Shown here piece by piece: positions 45,842-56,000 of a stretch of DNA of 64,000 nucleotides. The translations under genes were made by a program, and so were the position numbers. The notes beneath the pieces are model-generated. The model was not told the origin of the DNA and made no database searches. It worked only from the letters and a program-made list of their open reading frames with translations. Within the stretch, counting starts at the first letter, position 1. The number at the start of each line of letters is the position of its first letter. Origin of the DNA: Sphingobacteriaceae bacterium GW460-11-11-14-LB5 (lineage in GTDB: Bacteria > Bacteroidota > Bacteroidia > Sphingobacteriales > Sphingobacteriaceae); NCBI GenBank assembly GCA_002151545.1, contig CP021237.1:1178001-1242000 (forward strand). The letters are read 5' to 3'.

Positions 45842-47290
45842 CTAAGAAGTTAAAACCCATGTATCTTTACTGCCACCACCCTGCGAGCTGTTTACGACCA
45901 GCGAACCTTCTTTTAAGGCTACCCTGGTTAAACCACCTGGCACAATTGAAATGCCGTCTGGTCCGTTTAAGGCGAATGGGCGAAGATCGATTCTGCGTGG
46001 CGCCAGTTTTCCATTAATAAAACACGGGGCAGAAGACAAGCTGATGGTGGGTTGGGCGATAAAGTTGCGTGGATCTTTCAGGATCTCAATTTTGTATGCT
46101 TCAGTTTCCTGTTCGCCGGCAGCGTGTCCCATTAACATCCCGTATCCACCACTTCCGTTGGTTTTTTTAATCACCATGGTATTAATGTTTGCAAAAACAT
46201 AATCGAGCTCATCTTTATTGCTGAGCTGGTAGGTGGGTACATTTTTTAATATAGGTTCTTCATTCAGGTAGTACCTGATCATATCCGGTACATAGGTGTA
46301 AACCGCCTTGTCGTCGGCTACGCCATTGCCTACTGCATTAATAATGGCTACATTTCCTTTGCGATAGGCACCCATCAGGCCTGCTACGCCGAGTACGCTG
46401 TTTGGGTTAAAAACCAGCGGATCCAGATAGTCGTCGTCTACACGGCGATAAATCACATCCACCTGTTGCAGGCCTGTAGTGGTTTTCATAAATACCTTAT
46501 GGTCTTTAACCACCAAATCTCGTCCTTCTACCAATTCTACGCCCATTAGACGGGCCAGGGTAGTATGTTCGTAATAGGCAGAGTTATACATGCCCGGGCT
46601 TAACAGTACAATGGTTGGATTCGAAACGGCCCTCGGAGAGAGGCTCATTAAATTTTTATATAATATGGCCGGGTATTCGGTTACACTTCTTACACCACAT
46701 TGGGGAATAAGGTCGGGGAATAGTCTTTTGGTAATTTCCCTGTTTTCGAGCATATAGCTTACGCCTGATGGTGTCCGAAGATTATCTTCCAGTACATAAA
46801 ATGTTCCGTCGTGATCTCTGATCAGGTCTATGCCGGCGATATGGATATAGATATCGTGTAATACATTTACATTGTGCATCTCTCTTAAAAAATGCGGACA
46901 AGAATAAATTACATTTATAGGAACAATCTGGTCTTTTAAAATAAATTGATTGCTGTAAATGTCTTTCAAGAAAAGATTCAGCGCTTTTAGCCGTTGTTTT
47001 ATCCCTTTTTCTATAAAAGACCACTCTGTTGAAGTGATAATTCTCGGGATAATATCAAAAGGAAAGATTTTTTCGATGCCCTCGCCGCTATCATACACGG
47101 TAAAGGTAATACCTTGACTCATAAATAGCGTTTTGGCGAGTTCTTCCTTTTTGTTTAGGTTTTCGAGCGACTCTTTAGAGAAATTGCTGATGAAATTTGC
47201 ATAGTGATTTCTGTAATTGTCACCATTTAGGAACATTTCATCGTAAGTTTTGGGATGATTAAAGTAATTTTTTATAAAATCTTTTATCAT
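45842..47290 (-). CDS. Circularly permuted ATP-grasp type 2 protein
   Basis: A 482-residue member of the CP-ATP-grasp_2 (DUF404/DUF407) family. Landmarks are YDEMFLNGDNYRNHY at about residue 16, HIAGIDLIRDHDGTFYVLEDNLRTPSG split around 150-175, VDVIYRRVDDDYLDPL at about 274, and the glycine-rich NGSGGYGMLMG at about 391 with LAPRRIDLRPFA at about 441. ATP-grasp enzymes make amide bonds through acyl-phosphates, so with the transglutaminase it may build and trim a peptide-like molecule. It is the first gene of this operon. The product is not known. Confidence 0.92.
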   Translation of the reverse strand: MIKDFIKNYFNHPKTYDEMFLNGDNYRNHYANFISNFSKESLENLNKKEELAKTLFMSQGITFTVYDSGEGIEKIFPFDIIPRIITSTEWSFIEKGIKQRLKALNLFLKDIYSNQFILKDQIVPINVIYSCPHFLREMHNVNVLHDIYIHIAGIDLIRDHDGTFYVLEDNLRTPSGVSYMLENREITKRLFPDLIPQCGVRSVTEYPAILYKNLMSLSPRAVSNPTIVLLSPGMYNSAYYEHTTLARLMGVELVEGRDLVVKDHKVFMKTTTGLQQVDVIYRRVDDDYLDPLVFNPNSVLGVAGLMGAYRKGNVAIINAVGNGVADDKAVYTYVPDMIRYYLNEEPILKNVPTYQLSNKDELDYVFANINTMVIKKTNGSGGYGMLMGHAAGEQETEAYKIEILKDPRNFIAQPTISLSSAPCFINGKLAPRRIDLRPFALNGPDGISIVPGGLTRVALKEGSLVVNSSQGGGSKDTWVLTS

Positions 47291-47460
47291 TTTGCTTAAA
47301 TATTTCCTTAAATTATGATTTTGTAAGTAAAAAACTAATGTTTTTATATAAAAATTTAATTTTAATATGATTTTTATCTATTTGTGATTGTTTTTTTAAT
47401 CTGAATTTTAGTGTTTTATGTGTTTTTTGTTAAAAATTTTAATTTTTTTAATAAAAATAC

Positions 47461-47490
47461 TTGCTAATACGGATAAAGTTTGTACTTTTG
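47461..47490 (+). promoter_or_regulatory. Orphan Bacteroidota-type promoter
   Basis: TTG at 47461, a 19-base spacer and TACTTTTG at 47483-47490 match the -33/-7 consensus closely. It points right, into a gap where the next annotated gene is on the other strand. Confidence 0.6.
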
Positions 47491-47492
47491 TA

Positions 47493-47558
47493 ATGCTCGT
47501 TAATTATTATTATATATTTGGTTTAAAAAAAGCGCTGGTAACGGCGCTTTTTTTATAA
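47493..47558 (+). ncRNA. Candidate small RNA or micro-ORF cassette
   Basis: A promoter (47461-47490) is followed by about 60 bases ending in a perfect intrinsic terminator. The same stretch contains an open frame of 21 codons, ATG 47493 to TAA 47558, encoding MLVNYYYIFGLKKALVTALF plus a final Leu, whose last third overlaps the hairpin. Either a short RNA made almost entirely of leader plus terminator, or a leaderless micropeptide message, would fit. There is no same-strand gene downstream to be attenuated. Length and composition match no RNA class I can name. Confidence 0.45.
47525..47554 (+). terminator. Terminator of the orphan cassette
   Basis: AAAAAAAGCGC and GCGCTTTTTTT form an 11-bp stem around an 8-base loop. 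The T run is on the plus strand. Confidence 0.8.
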
Positions 47559-47610
47559 AAATTTCAAGACTTATTCATAATCAACATAAACCAAACACCC
47601 TAAACCAAGA

Positions 47611-47640
47611 AAGCTCCGGTAAACCCGGAGCTTTTCTTTT
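47611..47640 (+). terminator. Second plus-strand terminator
   Basis: AAGCTCCGG and CCGGAGCTT pair with a 5-base loop, followed by TTCTTTT. It lies 57 bases beyond the first terminator with no gene between, and may catch readthrough. The rest of 47291-47814 is AT-rich without a gene. Confidence 0.7.
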
Positions 47641-47756
47641 TATAGGCGGTTTAATGCGTTGCATTTTGCTGGCATCGGCAAATTCCAAAGAAGAGTCGTC
47701 ATTGCTGTGACGACTCCTTGCGGGCTTGAAGTACCGGAAAATGAAAATCAGTGAAT

Positions 47757-47794
47757 AAAAAAAAAGCTACCCAGATTTTAATCAGGATAGCTTT
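47757..47794 (-). terminator. Ferritin gene terminator
   Basis: AAAGCTACCC pairs with GGATAGCTTT through one mismatch. The A run on the left becomes a T run on the minus strand. Confidence 0.7.
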
Positions 47795-47814
47795 CAATAT
47801 ATGTTTTGTTGTTG

Positions 47815-48342
47815 TTATTCTTCTGAATAGGTGATTTTATTCACGTGTTTATCAATTTCCCATCTTCCTGTACCTTCTTCGCCAATCACTTCGAATAATT
47901 CTAATGCTCTGCGTGCTTTGTATTCTTCTTCGCGTTGCTCTTTCAGGAACCAGTTTAAAAATTCCATGGTTACAAAATCCTGTTCTTTATGGCATTTAGA
48001 AGCCAGATTTTTAAAACTTTGGGTAATGGCAATTTCTGCTTCTAAAGCATCTTCGAAAACTTCTCTAAATCCGGCGAAGTCGGTTTTGATGCCTGAAACT
48101 TCCGGAGATATTGCGTTTCCACCCATATCCAAAACGTATTTGAACAATTTTAACTGGTGTACTCTTTCTTCTTCAGATTGCTTTAAGAAATAATCTGCTG
48201 AAAAATCGAATCCATTTTGGTCACACCATGATGACATTGATAAATATAGTGATGAAGAGTGAGCTTCTTTTTTGATCTGCTGATTTAATAATGTTTCGAT
48301 ATCCTGTGATATTAAACATTTAATGCGCATTAAGTCTTTCAT
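47815..48342 (-). CDS. Ferritin
   Basis: A 175-residue iron-storage protein of the non-heme bacterial ferritin (FtnA) type, assembling as a 24-mer that oxidises and stores iron. The ferroxidase residues are in NQQIKKEAHSSSLYLSMS (Glu near 22) and KQSEEERVHQLKLFKYV (Glu-Glu and His near 54-60). E-I-A-I-T-Q near 100 and FLKEQREEEYKA near 135 complete the four-helix bundle. A TATCTTTG box lies 26 bases upstream of the start. MRIKCLISQD, four codons in, is an alternative start. Confidence 0.94.
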   Translation of the reverse strand: MKDLMRIKCLISQDIETLLNQQIKKEAHSSSLYLSMSSWCDQNGFDFSADYFLKQSEEERVHQLKLFKYVLDMGGNAISPEVSGIKTDFAGFREVFEDALEAEIAITQSFKNLASKCHKEQDFVTMEFLNWFLKEQREEEYKARRALELFEVIGEEGTGRWEIDKHVNKITYSEE

Positions 48343-48367
48343 AATTTTCTTTGCTTAACTAATGATA

Positions 48368-48375
48368 CAAAGATA
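48368..48375 (-). promoter_or_regulatory. Ferritin -7 box
   Basis: On the minus strand this reads TATCTTTG, an exact TAnnTTTG match, 25 bases before the ferritin start. No convincing iron-regulator site can be called by eye. Confidence 0.5.
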
Positions 48376-48660
48376 ACATCAAATTAAGCAGATTGTGTGA
48401 TTTATTTGCTATATGAAATTAGTCTAAATTGCTGATAATTAGTTATTTGTAATCAGTTTAAATAAGGCGGGATGATATAATAAGTATGATAGAAAATGGC
48501 AGTATAACGCGAAACGGATACTGGCTGAGACTCAGCAGGATAATGCTCAGTTTTCAGGTGACGATTTTCAGTTTGCAGTTACTACATGAATCAGTCTGGC
48601 GTTTGGAGTAGGGCGTTTGACAGTAATTAACCGGTTTAACAGTTAACCATTTATTCTGAT

Positions 48661-48918
48661 CATTAAGAAGTTAAACGCATTAAGGTTTGGGAATTGCTAT
48701 AAATAATATAGCTATAAATATGAAATGTTAAGTAATTAATCGTTTGTTGTCGGTTAACCAATTTGAACAGTTAACCATTAACCCATACCACGATCATTAA
48801 GAAGTTAAGGGCATTAAGGTTTGGGAATTGATATAAATAATATGGCTATAACTATGAAATGTTAAATAATTAATCGTTCGTTGTCAGTTAACCGATTTGA
48901 ACAGTTAACCGATTAACC
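48661..48918. repeat. Tandem direct repeat, period 134 bp
   Basis: Copy 1 starts at 48661 and copy 2 at 48795, both with CATTAAGAAGTTAA, and both run through GGTTTGGGAATTG.TATAAATAATAT and AACAGTTAACC. They differ at roughly a dozen positions. The whole 48343-49048 gap is AT-rich with AGTTAACCGATT words and no supported gene. Confidence 0.85.
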
Positions 48919-49048
48919 CCAAATGACCAGTTGCAATTGAGAATGAACTCTTTTTTACCATTAAGGAGTTAAGATCATTAAGGTTTTAGTAGCTTTTAAA
49001 ACAATCTAGGTGTCACATCTTCCATCTTACATCAAACATTTTCCGTCA

Positions 49049-49408
49049 TTAATAAACCAATCTGTATAGACAGTCGCTAATAATGTGGTTAAGTTTGAAC
49101 ATGGTAAAGGTACCTTGCAGTAAATCTTTTAAAGCAATGATTTCTAAAGCACTTAATAGGTAAATGTGTTCGCAGCCATTAAAGGTAACCAATTCGAAAT
49201 CGGCTTTGTGGGTATTTAAAAGCAAAGCTTCGATATCGATCTGTTCTACAACCGCTTTTAATTTTTGAAGAGACAGGCAGTTATAGCGCGCAAATTTACC
49301 GCCAAAATCTACATAAAAGCAGTTTAATTTATCTGATTGATAAACAGAACCATGGGTATTTGAGAATACGTTAACCAGTTCATTAATATCGATACACGCT
49401 TTTTCCAT
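49049..49408 (-). CDS. Conserved-looking hypothetical protein
   Basis: A 119-residue soluble protein I do not recognise. It has no signal peptide or membrane helix. Composition and codon use resemble the neighbouring genes, and the frame has ordered secondary-structure periodicity (helix around SLQKLKAVVEQIDIEALLL, helix around SALEIIALKDLLQGTF). Three of its four cysteines are scattered, without a metal-binding spacing. It is separated by 114 bases from the GNAT gene on the same strand and may have its own promoter. I assign no function. Confidence 0.6.
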   Translation of the reverse strand: MEKACIDINELVNVFSNTHGSVYQSDKLNCFYVDFGGKFARYNCLSLQKLKAVVEQIDIEALLLNTHKADFELVTFNGCEHIYLLSALEIIALKDLLQGTFTMFKLNHIISDCLYRLVY

Positions 49409-49522
49409 CGGTTACAAAAATTGGCATTATTTAGATTAAATACAAATAAAAACGAAAATAAATTTGAGAAGCGTTTAGTAAGGGAGCGTATGACGTTGTA
49501 AAGCTATAGCAGTGAGAGGTAA

Positions 49523-50083
49523 TTATTTGATCTTAAAAACCATATGGTGATACCATCCACCCATAAATTGTTTTTCGTTTTGAATAACGAAGCCCATTTT
49601 CTCGTAAAGCTTTAATGCATTGTCGTTATTTTGTTCTACCAATAAAGCAATAGTATGGTGACCGAGTTTTTTAGCCCAATCAATACCAGCCCTGATCAAT
49701 TGTTTGCCAATTCCTTTTCCCTGTACCTTCGAATTAACGCTGATACTGTCAAGATAAAACTCACCGCTTTCAGTTTCGTTATCCTGGTTGTTGTGATTAA
49801 CCCGGTGATGTTTGGCCCGGTAGGTTAGAAATGGCTGGCGAAGTTCGAAGAGTTTACTGCCGTCGTAAGCATTTATAGCGCCCAGCACTTTGCCTTCATC
49901 TTCAAAAACTAAAGTGTTTTCATAACTGTATTGATTACCCTGCTGCTGAAAGAAGTGTTTAAAAATCTCGTTAATAATTGCTATATCATTGGTATGGGTT
50001 AATTTATTCGCCAGCTTACCCATGGCCTGAATAATCAGCGGTACAACTTCTTCCACATCGGTGGGCAGGGCTGGTCTGATCAT
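49523..50083 (-). CDS. GNAT family N-acetyltransferase
   Basis: A 186-residue GNAT. MIRPALPTDVEEVVPLI is the usual first strand and helix; LDSISVNSKVQGKGIGKQLIRAGI near residue 112-135 contains the acetyl-CoA pyrophosphate loop Q-G-K-G-I-G; and VEQNNDNALKLYEKMGF near 150 is the typical last motif. It starts directly after the MBL-fold gene's stop (adjacent bases), so the two are translationally linked. Substrate unknown. Confidence 0.9.
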   Translation of the reverse strand: MIRPALPTDVEEVVPLIIQAMGKLANKLTHTNDIAIINEIFKHFFQQQGNQYSYENTLVFEDEGKVLGAINAYDGSKLFELRQPFLTYRAKHHRVNHNNQDNETESGEFYLDSISVNSKVQGKGIGKQLIRAGIDWAKKLGHHTIALLVEQNNDNALKLYEKMGFVIQNEKQFMGGWYHHMVFKIK

Positions 50084-50923
50084 TTAGATGTCGCTGAGCT
50101 TAAAAGTTTCTGCAACGCGTATTCCTTTTTCTGTTCGCTGTAAAGTGCAGCATTCGTTAATTGGATCGTGCTCCAGGTATAATATATAGTTGTTGTTTAC
50201 GGCTTCTTCCAAAAAGGCCTGTTTTTCTGTCAAGGTTTTTAAGGGGAACATATCATAGGCCATGACGTAGGGTAGGGGAAGATGACCTACTGAAGGTAAA
50301 AGATCGGCCATGTACACAATAGTCCTGCCTTTGTAGCTGATTTTAGGCAACATCATGGCATCGGTGTGGCCATAAGCAAAACTGATGTTGATATTTTTCT
50401 GCCATTCGATATTTTCTTTTTCTTCTATAAACTTTAGCTGTCCGCTTTCCTGAATCGGAAGGATATTTTCTTTTAAGAAAGAAGCTTTTTCCCTTGCATT
50501 GGGTTCTACTGCCCATTGCCAGTGTTTTTCGTTGCTCCAATAGTGTGCGTTTTTAAAAGCAGGAATCAGTTTGTCATTTTCCCTAACGATTGCTCCACCC
50601 ACGTGGTCGAAATGCAGGTGCGTGAGAAATACATCGGTAATATCAGTTGTGCTGAAACCCAAATGTGCCAGCGATTTCTCCATCGAATCGTTGCCATGCA
50701 GGTAATAATGGCTGAAAAACTTTTCATCCTGTTTATTTCCTATCCCGGTATCAACCAAAATCAACTGGTTTCCTTCTTCAATTAAAAGGCAGCGCATCGC
50801 CCAGGTACAAAGATTGTTCGCATCGGCCGGGTTGGTTTTTTGCCAGATGGCTTTGGGCACAACGCCAAACATGGCACCGCCATCGAGTTTAAAGAAGCCT
50901 GTATTTATGGTGTGGAGTTTCAT
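50084..50923 (-). CDS. MBL-fold metallohydrolase
   Basis: A 279-residue metallo-beta-lactamase-fold enzyme of the lactonase-like type. The metal-binding motif THLHFDHVGG is near residue 100-109, a further histidine in FAYGHTDAM near 183, an aspartate in VYMADLLPS near 205, and a histidine in LEHDP near 250. Similar proteins hydrolyse acyl-homoserine lactones or other esters, so quorum quenching is possible but not shown. It is upstream of, and directly adjacent to, a GNAT gene. Confidence 0.88.
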   Translation of the reverse strand: MKLHTINTGFFKLDGGAMFGVVPKAIWQKTNPADANNLCTWAMRCLLIEEGNQLILVDTGIGNKQDEKFFSHYYLHGNDSMEKSLAHLGFSTTDITDVFLTHLHFDHVGGAIVRENDKLIPAFKNAHYWSNEKHWQWAVEPNAREKASFLKENILPIQESGQLKFIEEKENIEWQKNINISFAYGHTDAMMLPKISYKGRTIVYMADLLPSVGHLPLPYVMAYDMFPLKTLTEKQAFLEEAVNNNYILYLEHDPINECCTLQRTEKGIRVAETFKLSDI

Positions 50924-50967
50924 TTGATGTAAAATGTAAAACGGATGATGTAAATGCTAAAAATAAG

Positions 50968-50997
50968 AAAACCCTTTAGCATTAACTAAAGGGTTTT
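50968..50997 (-). terminator. lpd terminator, bidirectional
   Basis: AAAACCCTTTAG and CTAAAGGGTTTT form a perfect 12-bp stem with a 6-base loop, flanked by A and T runs. It is 63 bases after the lpd stop codon. Confidence 0.8.
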
Positions 50998-51060
50998 TGT
51001 AATAATATTGGTTTTACTGATGGGGTTGACCTTTAGCCTTCCACCTTTAAAACTTCTACC

Positions 51061-52449
51061 TTATAAGTGTATCACTTCTCCGTAGGCATCAGCGGCAGCT
51101 TCCATAATAGCTTCGCTCATGGTTGGGTGAGGGTGAACAGATTTGATCATTTCATGACCGGTTGTTTCCAGTTTACGGGCCACTACAATTTCGGCGATCA
51201 TTTCAGTAACGTTGGCACCGATCATATGTGCGCCTAATAATTCTCCGTATTTAGCATCGAAAATTAATTTTACGAAACCATCTTTAGCACCGGCAGCACT
51301 TGCTTTACCTGATGCAGAGAACGGGAATTTACCAATTTTTAATTCGTAACCTGCTGCTTTTGCTGCTTTTTCGGTATAACCTACTGAAGCAATTTCTGGT
51401 GTGCAATAAGTACATCCCGGGATATTGTTGTAATCTAATGGCTCAGCATGCTGACCAGCAATTTTTTCTACACAGATAATACCTTCTGCAGAAGCCACGT
51501 GTGCTAAAGCCTGACCACCCACAACATCACCAATGGCATAATAACCTTTAACCGAAGTGTTGTAGAATTCGTCAGTAACAATTTTACCTTTTTCAGTTTT
51601 GATACCGGTTTCTTCTAAACCAATGTTTTCAATGTTTGCTACGATACCTGCTGCCGAAAGCACGATGTCTGCCTCGATAGTTTGCATACCTGAAGCCGTT
51701 TTAACCGAAACTTTACAGCCTGCACCGCTGGTATCAACAGACTCAACGCTTGCTGATGTCATGACATCGATACCTACTTTTTTCAGGCTGCGTAACAATT
51801 GTTTAGATACATCTTCGTCTTCTACTGGGACAACGTTATCCATAAATTCTACAATGGTTACTTTTGTGCCCATGGTAGCATAGAAATAAGCGAACTCTAC
51901 ACCAATAGCACCAGAACCCACTACGACCATGCTTTTTGGTAATTCAGGAAGTACCATTGCCTGGCGGTAGCCGATAATTTTTTTGCCATCTTGTTTCAGG
52001 TTAGGTAATTCTCTTGAACGTGCACCTGTAGCAATGATGATATTTTTTGCACTTAGTTCTTGTTGAGAACCATCAGCACCTTTAACTTCTAATTTGTTTC
52101 CTGGTTTTACTTTACCAGTACCCATGATTACGTCAATTTTATTTTTTTTCATTAAAAACTGAACGCCTTTGCTCATGCCATCGGCAACGCCACGGCTGCG
52201 TTTTACTACAGCAGCAAAATCAGCAGTTGCACCTGCAGTAGTAATTCCGTAATCAGCAGCATGATTGATATATTCGAAAACCTGAGCACTTTTTAAAAGT
52301 GCTTTAGTAGGGATACAGCCCCAGTTTAAACAAATACCACCTAATGATTCACGCTCAACAATTGCAACTTTTAGTCCCAATTGAGAAGCTCTGATTGCAG
52401 CTACGTAACCACCTGGGCCGCTGCCTAAAACAATAACGTCGTAATTCAT
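51061..52449 (-). CDS. lpdA: Dihydrolipoyl dehydrogenase (E3)
   Basis: A 462-residue flavoprotein that reoxidises dihydrolipoamide in the 2-oxo acid dehydrogenase and glycine-cleavage complexes. FAD is bound at VLGSGPGGYVAAIRA (about 6-20), the redox-active disulfide is in GGICLNWGCIPTKAL (Cys 41 and 46), NAD at VVGSGAIGVEFAYFY (about 178), and the catalytic His-Glu pair in VHPHPTMSEA near 440. It is complete and appears monocistronic, with the acyltransferase components located elsewhere. Confidence 0.96.
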   Translation of the reverse strand: MNYDVIVLGSGPGGYVAAIRASQLGLKVAIVERESLGGICLNWGCIPTKALLKSAQVFEYINHAADYGITTAGATADFAAVVKRSRGVADGMSKGVQFLMKKNKIDVIMGTGKVKPGNKLEVKGADGSQQELSAKNIIIATGARSRELPNLKQDGKKIIGYRQAMVLPELPKSMVVVGSGAIGVEFAYFYATMGTKVTIVEFMDNVVPVEDEDVSKQLLRSLKKVGIDVMTSASVESVDTSGAGCKVSVKTASGMQTIEADIVLSAAGIVANIENIGLEETGIKTEKGKIVTDEFYNTSVKGYYAIGDVVGGQALAHVASAEGIICVEKIAGQHAEPLDYNNIPGCTYCTPEIASVGYTEKAAKAAGYELKIGKFPFSASGKASAAGAKDGFVKLIFDAKYGELLGAHMIGANVTEMIAEIVVARKLETTGHEMIKSVHPHPTMSEAIMEAAADAYGEVIHL

Positions 52450-53060
52450 CTGTTTTTTAATCTATTTTAAAGAGATTTGTTTTAATTGCTTTGTATATCT
52501 GTAATCTTCTCCATCGTCCCTTAATATGGGTTGCCTGTATCCGCATTACAAAAAGTTAAAGGATCTTCATCCTGGAACAATCGCTCAAAACTAAAAAAAA
52601 AATGTCAATTGACTAGATCAATATTGAGATAACCTTTAAAATTTACACTGATTGAATATTGTTGAGGTAAATTTACGGTGCGATGTTGATCTGGCCTTTA
52701 GGATTTTGCTGATGAATGGTAAATATTTAAGCGATAGGTTAAAATATGATGCTGTTTTTACTTAAAAAGTTATTGTTAATAGGTGTTATTGGAAAAATAC
52801 CAACATTACAGTGTCTTTTCTGCGTAAATTATAATCAACTGTAAGTTTCGTTATTAATAATCTAGTTATACGATCAAAGTGTTGATAAACTGAAAGTTAT
52901 AAAGGCTTCAATATGTGTTAAATGTTGAAAAGTTTTGCCCGACTTAATAATTATTTAACATTGGATGTTAAAATGTGTTAAATTTTATTGGGTACATTTG
53001 CAGCATAATATCCCTATTAGATTTATTATTCAACAACAAAAAACATTTAAAAAACAAAGT
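52450..53060. other. Divergent intergenic region between lpd and the TonB receptor gene
   Basis: 611 bases of AT-rich DNA without a gene. TACATTTG at 52993-53000 matches the Bacteroidota -7 box and would give the receptor gene a leader of about 55 bases. No -33 match lies at the right distance. The run ATTAAAATGTGTTAAATTT is repeated in part around 52915-52985 (ATGTGTTAAAT twice, 52916 and 52974). Confidence 0.5.
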
Positions 53061-56000
53061 ATGAAGAAATCTTTACTTTTAAGATTAGTACTGGTTATTG
53101 TTGCATTCGTTGGTATTACTTATGGTGCAAATGCACAGGTGACCACATCATCAATAACAGGAACAATTAAGGATGCCAAAGGCGCCCTACCTGGTGCAAG
53201 TGTTAAAGCGACACATACACCTTCTGGAAGTGTTTATACAGCATCTACCAACAATGATGGACGTTATACAATTGCGAATGCTCGTGTTGGTGGGCCATAC
53301 ACTATTGAAATTTCTTTTGTTGGTTATAAACCAGAAAAATTGACTGATGTTTATCTGAAGTTAGGTGATGCTACTGTCCTCAACATCGTGCTAAATGACA
53401 ATTCACAATTGTTGAGCGATGTTGTGGTTAGAGGTACTGCCTCAGCAAGTAAATCAAAAACTGGCATGGCAACAGCGATTTCTAGAAAACAGATTGAGGA
53501 ATTGCCAGCTATCTCAAGAAGCATAACAGATTTAACGAGATTGACTCCTCAATCGAGTTCTGCTGGAAATGGATTTTCATTTGCTGGTAGAAATGCATTA
53601 TTCAATTCATTAACACTTGACGGTGCCCAAATGAATAATGTTTTTGGCCTTTCATCTCTACCTGGAGGACAAACAAATGCTCAACCATTTACACTTGATG
53701 CATTAGAAGAATTGCAAATAAACTTAGCTCCTTATGATGTTAAGCAAAGCGGCTTTACTGGGGCGGGAGTTAATGCTGTGACTAAATCTGGAACTAATAA
53801 ATTTTCTGGATCTATTTATTCATACTACAAGAATCAAAACCTTCAAGGATATAAAGTTGGTGATACTCAATTGCCAAAAAGTAGCGGCGATGCTTTTTCT
53901 AATAAACAATTAGGATTTAGACTAGGTGGGCCAATAGTGAAAAATAAGTTATTCTTTTTTGTAAATGGTGAAATTAGTAGAAGGACAGCGCCATCTTCAA
54001 CTCTTCAAGTAAATAGAGGAACAACAGGGGCTAATATTTCAAGAGTAACATATAATGATATGTTAACTGTTAAAGATTTGGTTCAATCTAAGTTTGGGTA
54101 TGATGCTGGTGATATCGATGGTTATAGCAATTTAACAGAGGCTAATAACCTAACCGCAAGATTAGATTGGAATATCAGTAATTCTCAAAGATTAACGGTT
54201 AGGTATAATTACTTAAACTCGTTTGATGATAAGGCTCCAAGTGGGTCAGGATCACGTAATGGTAGAGGGCCAAGTTTGCAATCAATGATCTTTTCAAATC
54301 TTAGATATAAACAGTATAATAATTTAAATTCTGTAACAGCTGAATTAAACTCTAGATTTGGTAACAAGTTTGCAAATAATTTACAGTTAATATATTCAAG
54401 CTTTAGAGATTATAGAGAACAAAATGGAGGTGCTTTCCCGTTAGTTGATATCGAAGACGGAAATGGAAATAACTATATCTCTTTAGGTTCTGAGCCATTT
54501 AGTGGTTTAAATCGGTTAAACCAAGACATTTATACGTTAAATGAGAATTTTAATATTTTCGCAGGAAATCATACGATTACTTTGGGAGGTACTGTTGGGT
54601 ATCAGAAGTTCGCAAATGCATTTGCTCAATTCTATAGTGGTCAATTCAGATATAAAAGTCTAGCTGATTTTGTTGCTGCAGCAAACGGGAACAATTCAAT
54701 TGTACCATTGCAATATCAGTTAACTTATTCTGCCGATGCATCAAATCCTCAGCCATACGCAATATTTAGTCAAATGCCTGTTGCTTTTTATGCGCAGGAC
54801 GAGTGGTATGTAAAACCTAATTTTAAACTATCATATGGTTTAAGATTAGATCTTCCAATTTACACAGCTGATATTCAGTCTAACCCTAAGGTAACTGATG
54901 CTTCCTTTAGGAATGGTGAAAAACTGGATGTTGGTCAGCTTCCAAAAACGCAAATACTTTTTTCTCCAAGATTAGGATTTAACTGGGATGTGCTGAAAGA
55001 TTCTCGATTAATCATTAGGGGAGGTTCTGGTATATTCACAGGAGCATCTACAGGTGTATGGTTAACTAACCAAGCTGGTAATACTGGTCTTATGTTTGGT
55101 TCAGATCTTTTAACTAATCCAACAAATCGCCCTTTTAATGCTAATCCATCTGCTTATATTCCTGCTAACGTAAATATTCCGTCTACTTTTGCTATTAATT
55201 TAACCTCACCTAACTTCAAATTACCTCAGATTTGGAGATCTAGTTTAGCGTTTGATTACAAGTTACCTGGTGGTATACTAGCTACAATTGAAGGAATGTA
55301 TACTAAATCTATTAATGAAATTTATCATAGAAATGCTAACTTGGTAAACGCAGCAGGTTCATATTCTGGAACTGGTGATACTAGACCTTATTTTCCAGGT
55401 GTTACAGCTACTTCAAATGCAAGTGCTGGTCCAAATAGAGTTAATTCGTTCATTACTAATGCTATTGTGCTTGATAATACTAATCAAGGTTACGCTTGGA
55501 ATGTTACAGCACAGTTGCAAAAAAGATTTGGTGCCATTGCTGATGTAATGGTAGCTTATACAAGAAGTGATGCTAGAGATATAACCTCTAATCCAGGTTC
55601 ACAAGCTAACTCTGCCTATTCAGGTAACCCAATTGTAGGTGATCCGAATGTACCAACATTAGCATATAGTAGTTTTGTAGTTAAGAATCGCATTATAGCA
55701 TCAGTGAACTTTAATTTTAAAATAATTCCTCACTCTACTACATCATTAGGATTTATTTATGAAGGATCACCTTATGGAGATACTTTTGGAAATACAAGAT
55801 TCTCATACCAAGCAGGTGATATAAATGGTGATGGTAATGCCAATGACTTAATGTACGTTCCTAAAGATGCTAATGATATACAGTTACAAGCGATAACAGG
55901 TGCTAATGCTGAGAGTGTTACTTCTCAGTGGACAAGACTTAACCAATATATCGATCAGGATAAATATTTAAGTACCAGAAGAGGTCAGTACTCGGAAAGA

